Origin: Mortierella alpina
Taxonomy: Eukaryota > Mortierellomycota > Mortierellomycetes > Mortierellales > Mortierellaceae
Direction: 5' to 3'
Assembly (NCBI GenBank): GCA_029449245.1
Contig: JANATF010000021.1
Coordinates: forward strand, 62,001 to 126,000
Length of the DNA: 64,000 nucleotides
In this document: positions 47,974 through 56,472 of the stretch, piece by piece
Numbering within the stretch: position 1 is the stretch's first letter
Layout of the letters: the number at the start of each line of letters is the position of its first letter
The notes under the pieces: generated by a model
Databases searched by the model: none
The model's input: only the letters and a program-made list of their open reading frames with translations
What the model was told of the DNA's origin: nothing
Made by a program: the position numbers and the translations under genes

Positions 47974-50202
47974 ATGGACTCACATCCGTCAACTGTACTT
48001 GAATCGGGAAACGCGTCAACCAGCGCGTCAAGAAGCCTAACAAGAAACGCGCCAAAAACGCCTCCCAAACGTACGCCAGCTACTGCAGCCTCTCCATGGA
48101 ACACTCCCAGCCCTTACAGAAACCGATGGCAGCCTCAAACTCCAAGCCATGTTCTTCGCAGTGGCTCGATCCATAGCCATTGTTCTTCTGGCCCTAGGTC
48201 CTTGCGCAAATCCAGTGACCGGCGGCGTAGACCATCTACCCGAAGCCCTGTGGACGCATTGCCACACGCACTCTCCAAATCCAAGTTCAAGACCCCGAGC
48301 CGGCAGAGTCAAGCATCTGTCGTAGCGTGCGTGGAGCGATTCAATATTCAACTCATGGAACGTGGTCAGAGCCCTGTCGATTCGAGGATGTATGACCCCA
48401 ATCCCTTTATGAGCGAGGAACCTCCTGCCACTCCAGCACTTTTCTCACACTACAGGGACGAGACACTCATCGTGGACGGCCGCTTCACTGACATCCGCTT
48501 CAAGCGTAATAAGGAAACTGTGACGCGCGCCGAGTAGCGAATGGCAGCTCAGGTGTACAAGGTTCTCTCAACTGCTACTTCAGGAGAGACTCGGTCGTGG
48601 TTCATGGATCTGGGTCCACGCAGGCCGTGTGATCGCCTTTCTGTCGTAACTGGGCTCGGAAAAGCGGCGTGCGCGAAAGCGATAGCATTCGCAGAGACTG
48701 GCACGCTCGATATCCCCGACGAAGGAGGCAGGACCGGCCGCCCTAAGAAGCAAGAAGACGAGAACGTCATGTCGCTTGTCCTGAATGCGATCGAGGAGAG
48801 TAACAAGAACGGGGACCCCAACTCTGCATCTCTGATATCCGTTCATCTCCAGGAGAAGCACGGCATCACTCGATCGCCCAGGACGATCCTGCGTATTTTT
48901 CACGCCCTGGGGTTGTACTGGGGAAAGGGTGTCCGCCAGAATATCATGCATGACTCGCCTGCCAACGTCCAGTACCGCTGTACATACGTGGAAAGACGTC
49001 TCAAGAACCTCACTGAGATAAAAAAGGACGACGGTACAACAGTTTGGAAGCCAGGGCATGCCGAGGCTTGGCTGGACGAAAGCTATTGTGCATTGGATCA
49101 CAGTGCAGGGCTAAGATGGGTTAAGCGGCGAGGTGGCACCGTCAATCAGTCAGGAAGAAAGCCGCTTCTCGTCATTTTTGGGGCGTTTGTTGTCTTCTGG
49201 AACGATGATATACAGGACGTTGAAGGCCAGTTTATTCGCGACAGTGTGTATATCTGGCCATCATTGGGGAAGGCCCACACCAAAAACGGCAGGAGCAATG
49301 CGAAGGATCGTGACCTCTGGCAACAAGTACCCGACTTTGTTCAGGAAAAAGGTGTCGTCGCTACTAGCCATGACTACCATGGCAATTTCAACTCGGAATT
49401 GTTTGACGCGATCTTCACGCGAATGTGTCAAAAGTTGGTGGACATGGGCCATCGGCAGGTTCATATTCACTTGGGCGGCGCATCATACCACTTCCATAAG
49501 AAAAACAAGAAGCCTACGAAGGGCACCAAGGTGGACGACATCATCAGTTGGCTAGTAACCAACAACAAAGGACTGCCGACGGCAAAAAATGGACGGAAAC
49601 AAACCAAGAAGGAGTTAGAGGACTACCTTGCGACGCTCGAGGACGAATCAGCATATTCGATTGTGGACATCGCCAAGGAGAACGGGGATCATGAGATCTT
49701 CAAGACGCCTCCGTACCACTGCGAGCTGCAGCCTATCGAGAAGATTTGGGGCGTCGTCAAGAACATGATAGCTGCGCGGACTAAGACGAACATGACCGCC
49801 CTGCGACTCAAGAACATGCTTTCCACGTTGTTTTCCACGATCCTCTCTAAGACATTTCGGTCTGTTTGGAAGACAACCGTCAGGCAATGTGTGGCGTACT
49901 CTGAGGCTGCTAAGGAAGCGGCTGTAGACAACGATGATGACCGTAGTCCGTTATGGAGATTGGATGAGTCAGTAGAGGAGGAGGAGGAAGAGTCCTTGGA
50001 AGACCTGTTCGAGGACATGCTTGCGGACTACGCTCAGATCACTGACAATGACTTTGATCTCGCTCTCAATGCATCCTACTTTGAGGAACAGGAGAACATC
50101 ATTGTTTGTGAGCCAGAAGCCCCAAATATCGACGACAACTTTGATGCAGCAGTAGGCACCATTGGGGAGGCTTTAAGTAAGGAGATGGAGCTGGAGGAAT
50201 AG
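47974..50202 (+). pseudogene. Tc1/mariner-type DDE transposase with amber stop and lost catalytic Asp
   Basis: A single frame of 743 codons broken by one TAG (48535-48537). The 188-codon N-terminal part is Ser/Pro/Arg-rich; the second part has a helix-turn-helix region (GRPKKQEDENV, TRSPRTILRIFHALG) and the RNase H-fold core. The first Asp is in EAWLDESYCALD. The second catalytic site reads HLGGASYH (GGC) where this family has HxDGASYH or DNASYH, a likely GAC to GGC change. The third acidic residue is in ELQPIEKIWG. The C terminus is strongly acidic. The element is therefore not autonomous in its present state. Confidence 0.85.
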
Positions 50203-50287
50203 GCGACGCGAGAAAAAATATCTGAACAAGAACGATAGAGAAATAGAGAATAACGGGTCATACAAAAAAAGTCTTTTTTTTTTTTTT

Positions 50288-50930
50288 TGTGCACGGCACA
50301 CGACTCGTGACACACGACTTTTTCGGATTTTTGTATTTGCATATATGCGAATAGACACACGACTTCACACGACTTCACACGATTTCCTTGCATTTTTTTT
50401 TTTCTCCGACCAGACCGTGGCTTCGAAGATTTGTGCAAATCGTGGCGGTGCGGTTGATCGCGAAGATCGGCAAAAGGTGAAACTAGGGTCCTTGTTTGCC
50501 TCTTCCTGGTACCTCCAATCCATGTCTTTAATACAATCCTCCTCGACATGAATGGACGATGTGGTAGTCCAGAACTTGGCCTCATTTACAGTCACTGTGA
50601 GCAACAGGCTCTGAGATCCTCGTTTGATTGTCTGCCCACATCCCGCATATATTGGCACCCTACCATTCCGAGCAACCACGCCCAAAGATATCCCCATCGG
50701 AAGCCGGCGCTTTCACCATCATTTCTTTCCTTTTTTTTTTTTTTTTTTTTTGAAACACGGCGCGACTGAGACCCAAGCTATGCCGATCCCCGTCAAATAC
50801 CAAAAAAAATATTCCTAGGAAATCGTGTTAAGTCGTGTAAAGTCGTGTGTCTATTCGCATATATGCAAATACAAAAATCCGAAAAAGTCGTGTGTCACGA
50901 GTCGTGTGCCAGTCGTGTACACGACTATTT
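50288..50930. repeat. Foldback repeat rich in ACACGACT units
   Basis: Two ~105-bp arms (about 50290-50393 and 50817-50930) are inverted copies: CACGACTCGTGACACACGAC..., TTTGCATATATGCGAATAG, then repeated ACACGACTT. They enclose ~420 bp that includes a T-rich run (50732-50752). It is a MITE or hairpin-forming element near the 3' end of the Tc1/mariner-like transposon. No coding capacity. Confidence 0.75.
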
Positions 50931-51048
50931 CTGTACACTCATAAAAAATGAATTGCCATGTCACGTACGATTGGGCTCTCAATGGTGTATTCAATGCTCA
51001 ATTCAAACACGCAAAAATATATTGGTTCATGACTTTCTGGCGAGACCT

Positions 51049-51888
51049 CTACGTACACTGCAAGAGCACCAGTGCGTGGGTGTATGTGTGTGTGTGCATG
51101 TGTGCCAGCTGTTAGGCGCTAAACTCTAAACTCATTGCCAGTTTGATCCCCGTCCGGGGCGCCAAGGTACAGCTTGGTCAAGTATTGTTGTGATTGCGGC
51201 TGCCATCTCGCAAGTTTCCCATCGAAACGCGCGTACCAAAGCGCGAACACAAAGTTCGCGTCTTACATGCTACAGCCCACTTGCTGCTCAAATGCACCTC
51301 CTTAAATCGCCCACTACTTTGAACTCCGAGAGTGTACAAATCAAGAGGCAAAGGACAGCTGCCTACGATGTCGTGGGTGGTCGTCTGTTCTTCTTTTTAC
51401 AATTTTCCATTCAGCAGCATCTCATTCATGTGTTTGTAGCCTTGTGTTTGTGTAATGTACCTCTAAGTACTTGGGGATGTAAATAAAGTTTTACATATTT
51501 ACTTTTTTTCCTGTTAACTCTGTCAAGTACCGGGCAAGGGCGAACAATCTGAAACAAAAAGAATACAAAGGTACATGTGTGCCGTTGTGCCTCGTCAACA
51601 GCGGATATACCTCGGCGGACGGACAGGTTGGCAAACGTCTGCTTTTTGCACAGCAGTGAACAGCAACTGTATTTAATACTCTCCAAAGATATGATGGCCA
51701 AAAGAAAGGCTTGACGACATCAAACGAACAACATTCTCATCGAAAGGTATGCTCAGTCTCGCGTGGATGCCCAGGTTGCGCACTTTTCCATGCTCTGCTT
51801 TAGAAACTGACGTTCAAATGCTTTGTCGATATCGTTTGCACAGGACTCGTTAGCATAAACCGTGATTATCAAGAATCGCATTTCAACA
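51049..51888. other. Region between transposon and membrane-protein copy B
   Basis: Contains a short GT run (51083-51100). No supported gene; the last ~90 bp (TTAGAAACTGACGTTC...GCTTTGTCGAT, 51800-51830) match the leader of copy A. Confidence 0.4.
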
Positions 51889-52068
51889 ATGGGTGACACG
51901 CAGACTTGGCTGGACGCCGTTAACATGATCTTCTGGTTCCTCGGCGCGCTCGTCTTCAGCATGTGGCTCGCGCGCTTGCTTCTGACCCGGGGTCAACAAT
52001 GGAACCCTCTCGAGTGGGGAAACAGATATACACCCATTCAGGACTCCCCACAGGATACTAAATCGTAG
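51889..52068 (+). CDS. Small single-pass membrane protein, copy B (59 aa)
   Basis: ATG at 51889 aligns with the start of copy A. Sequence plan: short polar N terminus (MGDTQTWLDAVN), one transmembrane helix (about residues 13-31), then TRGQQWNPLEWGNRYTP and the tail QDTKS. It is nine residues shorter than copy A, mostly in the tail. The 5' leader is similar to copy A. It is followed 1.5 kb downstream, on the same strand, by secreted protein copy B; in copy A the secreted gene is inverted. Function is unknown; a membrane partner or protector of the secreted protein is one possibility. Confidence 0.65.
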   Translation: MGDTQTWLDAVNMIFWFLGALVFSMWLARLLLTRGQQWNPLEWGNRYTPIQDSPQDTKS

Positions 52069-53432
52069 GGCATCCCATAATCATTCTGTGATGCCTCTTT
52101 GGAGTAGAATCATCCACATTGCGTCCACGACCATGAGAGAATAAAGTATTCTTGTTTTCTTAACCAAAGACATGACCACCCATCTCCATTCATGAACATC
52201 TCGTGCAAACTGGCAAAGGATCGTACAAGGAGCAGCCATGTGCAGGCCAATCATGGAATATCAAAACGCTTTCAAGTTTGGGGTCCATGGAGTTGCATCA
52301 AACACTGCTCGCTCGTCTGATGCACATCGTGGGAGTGGGCTGCAAAGTACGCTCACGCATGCTGCAGGGCAGCAAACCAGACAAGATTGGCTTGAGCGAA
52401 AACTCTATTGATGTATTTGAGCTTGCCGGTGCAAGTTTTACATATACGGTACGTATGTTTTGTTGCTCAAGGTCCACCCACCATGGTTTATCCGTTTAGG
52501 TGGAACACAAGGACACATGTACAGTACACTTTTGCGTCCTTTTTCTTTTTAAGTTAGGCTCCCTGCCCGGCAGATCTTCCTCATATCGTGCCAGTGATAT
52601 GGTTTGTGACAGGAAATGTGTAGCCAGACCATGTGTGAGCACCGTGGGCGGTAGCGTTTTACACGCGAACACAAGGTTTGCGCGCTTTACAGTAACACCA
52701 TCAATTTGGCACAGGACGATTTTTTTCTGGCATGCCAAATGCGTACTAGTCCGTGTCACCACCGTGCCCATTCAAATTCAACTTCTGCCAATTTCATGGT
52801 GTTGTCAGTACATGTACCTTCTCCCTTCCGCTTCGGGCCAGTCAAGCTTCCCCGATTACAGTCTATCAATGCGCGCATGCTTGAGTTCACTTACAACAGC
52901 CGTCAGAGTTTACATCGATCTGTGTCTCGCTGAGCGGGTGTTTTTTGCAACAAATGTTGCCTCATGAAATAGCTCATGGCAAACCTGAGCACCACCGACG
53001 CTCTTCTGTACCACGTGAAGCCCAGTCGCTGTTTTATGTGTACAGTACTCTATCCACTGCTTAAGGACACGAAACGATAATCTCAAGCGAACGCAGTGCA
53101 CCCTCACAGTACCATTCAATAGTATCTTCCGGCATGTCCAAATTCGGGAATTCTTGACGCGGTACATCTTGGACATCGCATCCCTTCAGGCCATGCAACT
53201 TCTCGCATTTGCTCTCTGCTGGTGAGCTTCGAGGAGCACAGCAGAAGGGCGAGCAACTGATTGGCTGTTGTCGTTGTTGTTATTGTTGCCAAGACTTCAT
53301 TTGTGCGCATCGTTACATCCACGCTCAAAGAACTAGAGTCGAATGCTACTCTTGGGAAAGCCGATCACCAACCTTCCCTACTCCCATTCCTCTCCGTCTT
53401 CTAGCCAGCCAGAACGGAAGGATTTCCGATGA
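52069..53432. other. Region between the paired genes, copy B
   Basis: 1.36 kb without a supported gene. 52955-53035 is similar to the upstream flank of secreted copy A (47575-47660), so at least its right half is probably regulatory. No transposon signature seen. Confidence 0.4.
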
Positions 53433-53440
53433 TATAAATA
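53433..53440 (+). promoter_or_regulatory. TATA box of secreted protein copy B
   Basis: TATAAATA followed by GTGGG, 140 bp upstream of the chosen ATG, matching the copy A promoter. Confidence 0.6.
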
Positions 53441-53581
53441 GTGGGCTCAATTTTCTTAACCTCTTCTCTTTACCATCCAGCATCCAAGAAAGCAAGGTCG
53501 TCCAAGCCTTTCCACCGCCCGTCAAGCTCTCTTCGCTCTCTACGTCCTCGGCAACAACCGGAACCTGTCCACATCCCTTCA

Positions 53582-54130
53582 ATGTTGCTCAAGAGCAAGT
53601 CCGCCGTCAGCACGTCCACAGTGGCCGTCATTGCCAGCCTCATGATGGCCGTCCAAGTCCACGCAGGCGACCTTGTCTGGTCCCAGATGAACTTTGAGCA
53701 ATCCTACGCTGTCGGCACCCAGGTCGTTGCCATGAATGGTGCTAATGTCGTTGGTCTTCCTATGTGCGTCATCGCCTCTCTGGGCCTGGTGGCTACCGCT
53801 GGCGCTGCTGTTGCTTGCGCCCTTACGGGCCCTGGCGAGGCCACGTGCGCTGCCTCAGGAGCCTGGGGCTGGCTAGCAGCCTCGTGGATGGCTCTGATCC
53901 AGGTCGCCACTTACGAGTGCAATGAGGTTGGCCAGGACTTTACGGGCCACATGTTTGCGGAGCGCTGCTGGGCCGCCGAGTACATCGTGCACCACCGCCC
54001 ACCTAGCGTCCCTACAAGCGTCTCCTCTTTCTACCGCAAGCAATGCTCGGACACCTGCACCAACCCCAGACGATGCAACGTCCGGGCCAAGGTCCCCAAA
54101 GGCAAGGAGAACATGACTGACGTCGATTAA
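53582..54130 (+). CDS. Secreted eight-cysteine protein with hydrophobic hairpin and basic tail, copy B (182 aa)
   Basis: Start at 53582, giving a signal peptide MLLKSKSAVSTSTVAVIASL... cleaved near VHA|GD. The architecture is as in copy A: VWSQMNFEQSYAVG, hydrophobic segment 1 (CVIASLGLVATAGAAVAC), a Cys-containing Gly/Pro loop, hydrophobic segment 2 (WGWLAASWMALIQVA), YECNEVGQDFTGHMFAERC, then SSFYRKQCSDTCTNPRRC and a basic tail ending MTDVD. The eight cysteines match copy A one for one. The middle of the protein differs at about half its positions while the tail is essentially identical, so the tail is either under strong constraint or recently converted. No known domain recognised. Confidence 0.65.
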   Translation: MLLKSKSAVSTSTVAVIASLMMAVQVHAGDLVWSQMNFEQSYAVGTQVVAMNGANVVGLPMCVIASLGLVATAGAAVACALTGPGEATCAASGAWGWLAASWMALIQVATYECNEVGQDFTGHMFAERCWAAEYIVHHRPPSVPTSVSSFYRKQCSDTCTNPRRCNVRAKVPKGKENMTDVD

Positions 54131-54735
54131 AGAGGTAGAAAAAAACAGTAACCCTTAGCCTTCGTAGACTAGAAATGAAAGGTTGATATTTGCTTCTTTT
54201 TGAACATCGACCATTTCGAGCAAAAATCATTTTCGTTTTTGTGACAGAAAGGCAAACCATGTCAGTTGAGCTCTTGAATGTGAGGTTGGCGTCGAAGAGT
54301 CACAGACGTCAAAAACAGAAATGATCGGTTCTTGTAGGCACAGGAAACAGCAAAGACATAAGGAGCGTTGAAATGTTTTTGTAACATCGTTCCAGAATGC
54401 TGCCAAACGTGTGCCCTTCCGAAATAAATTCATTTTCTCGTTTGTTGTTTCATGGAGTGCTGAAGGTTGCAGAACAAATTGATGGAATCCGCTACCATAC
54501 AAGTGGATCGCTCCAATGCATTAGCAGGGGAGACACATCAGCACTAGTTGTGAGGCATCGTTTGTTGCGTGCAGAGTCGCTCGATATATCCACCAACCAG
54601 TCGATCTTTTGACGCTACGAGGCCACCGGCGGCCAGTGGACATTGTTGCTCTCAGCCTGGTCACAAGCATGGCGCATACCCAAACGGCGGCCCAGCCGCT
54701 GGCAAATGTTGCAAATGACAGGATTGTGTCAGCGG
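54131..54735. other. Intergenic
   Basis: 3' flank of the secreted gene; no gene or repeat with another copy in the window recognised. Confidence 0.4.
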
Positions 54736-54949
54736 TGTGATATTCTCTAGGGGTTAAACTTACTAAACTAGTTGGGTCAATGAAGTCAACGAGAACAAGA
54801 GAGGGTTTTTATTGAGGACAGGAACCAGCAGGGCATATTAGCTCCTCCAGGTTCCAGTCACAGGTACTCTTAATAATCGTAGAAGTAAAAAGGGAGGTGC
54901 GACTCAGGTACATACGTGCCTGAGCCCCACACCAGTATAAAACACCACA
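54736..54949 (-). mobile_element. Solo LTR (family 1) with AGCGG duplication
   Basis: 214 bp, TGTGATATTCTC...AAACACCACA on the plus strand (element orientation minus), flanked by AGCGG at 54731-54735 and 54950-54954. Same family as 39929-40141, with polyadenylation signal and promoter-like parts in the minus direction. Confidence 0.9.
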
Positions 54950-54958
54950 AGCGGTGAG

Positions 54959-55116
54959 TGCAACAATAGGTGGAGTGAAGTAGGGAATGGCTTTATTGGT
55001 TATTGAGCCAATGCTTCGACGTGTACAGCTATTTATGTGTCTAGGGCTACGTCTAAAAAACTTCTAGTGATGGACGCAGCCCTAGTGATGTAAGTAAGGC
55101 CGCACAATTTGTTGCA
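54959..55116 (-). repeat. LTR of a second gypsy family (3' LTR of a truncated element)
   Basis: 158 bp with TGCAACA / TGTTGCA ends. On its internal side a purine tract (minus GAAGGGGGAGGA, 55117-55128) and a chromodomain relic follow in the right order for a minus-oriented gypsy 3' end. It starts 10 bp from the family 1 solo LTR. Confidence 0.65.
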
Positions 55117-55136
55117 TCCTCCCCCTTCTGAAAATA

Positions 55137-55335
55137 TCACGTCCTCATTCTCCGGGATGCCTCAAAGTCGGCGAGGGCTTCTTTCGCATGCGATAGGGAT
55201 GACTTTGGCTCTCAGGTTGCACTCTCTAATGGGTTTTCTTTCCAGAGGACTAGCCATTTTGGTTTCCTGTTGATGACGGCGTAGTTGAGTATGCGTTCTA
55301 CCTCGAACTCTTTTTCGCTGTAATAGCAATAGGTC
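55137..55335 (-). pseudogene. Chromodomain relic of a gypsy integrase
   Basis: Minus-strand sequence YYSEKEFEVERILNYAVINR then KWLVLWKENPLESAT is a chromodomain; TGA replaces the expected Trp of the ATWEP motif, after which homologous sequence (EPKSSLSHAKEALADFE) runs to a TGA at 55137-55139. It is the 3' tail of pol, next to a polypurine tract and LTR. Confidence 0.65.
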
Positions 55336-55379
55336 AAGAGGGTGTGGACAAGAGGGATACCAGGGGGGAAGACAAGACG

Positions 55380-56250
55380 AAGACAAGAGGAGGCCAGAGG
55401 GATGGACAAGGGGACTAGGGGACTGAAACGTGTAGCAAGTTTTTGGATAGGAAAATAAGTGAGAAAAGCTGTGGGTCCACACCGACCACACACCGCGTAT
55501 TTATACATGTTTATTGTTACTACAGAGATATATTGTTGAGTAAATATGTAGATAAAGGATCCCCAACGTTGAGGTGGAGAATGGAGGACTTATCATCTAG
55601 AGTGTGTCCTTCATTCTGTACGATTGGCCATGACTCGGGATGATAGCCGTTCAGGCTGTCATCCTAATGACGTGGGTACCGGATTAGTAATCAGGACCCA
55701 GGAACGCCTTTCTGGTTCCTATTTTCATGATGCCGAGGGTCCCTGATTGGTACCTGAGGTCCGTCATCATGTTATGACTCTACCTTCGTATTATCTAGAC
55801 AGGCACCATTGTTACCCGATTGGAGCGGTTTCCTCTTTGTCATGCAGTCTACGATAGTAGACGCGTTTTATATCTCCGTCTATCAGTACCGGACTCTGGT
55901 GAATATTGCACAGGGACAAGAGGCCAGAGGGATAGACAAGTAGGGATTCGAACCGGTCTGGGATCCAGGAACGGTTAAAAAAGGGCAAAATATATACGGG
56001 ACCGGTCAAGACCGCCGGTCAACGGGCTCTCGGCTTTTTAGCCTATCAGGAGCTAAGTGACAGTCTTTAATCCTGCCTTTAAGGCTTGATCGAACCTTTC
56101 TGGTCATGGAGAGTCGCGATTCCTGAACAAAAAAGGACCGCCGGTCAAAAATTGGAGGCGGTCGGTCCTTCGGCGCAATGAAAATGTCTTAACCGCGGCG
56201 CGCCGAGGACCAGTTCGAACCCCTATGGACAAGGGGACTAGGGGACAAGA
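55380..56250. repeat. tRNA-like / simple-repeat patchwork
   Basis: AGAGGCCAGAGGGAT(G/A)GACAAG recurs at about 55389 and 55919, and GGACAAGGGGACTAGGGG at about 55404 and 56227. Sequences resembling a tRNA B box occur at 55941-55951 (minus, GGTTCGAATCC) and 56209-56219 (plus, AGTTCGAACCC), and an A-box-like GGCGCAATG precedes the latter at 56172. GACCGCCGGTCAA-type palindromes recur at 56008 and 56138. This may be SINE debris; no functional tRNA fold was found. Confidence 0.3.
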
Positions 56251-56254
56251 GGAA

Positions 56255-56405
56255 GAGGCAGGAAAAGATGCTGTTTATTGTACACGAGCGGAAGGGTATT
56301 TATGCTAAGGTGTGGAGGAGGCGAAGCGGTTTAGAGGAGGGCGAAGTAAAGGCGAAGCAAGGCGAAGAACATTCTATGCTACTGTGACATTCGCCTTCAA
56401 CAATG
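56255..56405 (-). repeat. Possible LTR fragment
   Basis: On the minus strand TGTTGAAGGCGAATGTCACA leads to a TATA-like GCATAAATACCC and then ACAATAAACAGC, an LTR-like order of promoter and polyadenylation signal. No second copy or target duplication seen, so this is tentative. Confidence 0.25.
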
Positions 56406-56472
56406 TCCGTAGGCGGTGGTGGTAGCGATCTTGCGCCAAACTCCTTTGGTGAGGATATGTAGGGTCATAATC

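Larger units (their letters stand above)
47770..51048 (+). mobile_element. Tc1/mariner-like DNA transposon (~3.3 kb)
   Basis: A perfect 37-bp terminal inverted repeat, AGGTCTCGCCAGAAAGTCAT... ending TATATTTTTG, occurs at 47770-47806 and inverted at 51012-51048. It bounds a DDE transposase gene (47974-50202) and a nested foldback repeat (50288-50930). The TIR may extend outward imperfectly, so the exact TA duplication could not be fixed. It lies between the two copies of the membrane/secreted gene pair. Confidence 0.8.

Noticed and set aside
51120-51165. Possible tRNA 3' half (GTTTGATCCCCGTCCGGGGCGCCA-like)
   Set aside because: No matching acceptor 5' strand (GCGCCCC) or D-arm upstream within tRNA distance, and the T-loop is non-canonical.
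56165-56235. Functional tRNA gene
   Set aside because: B box present but the T stem and anticodon arm do not fold; kept only as tRNA-like repeat.
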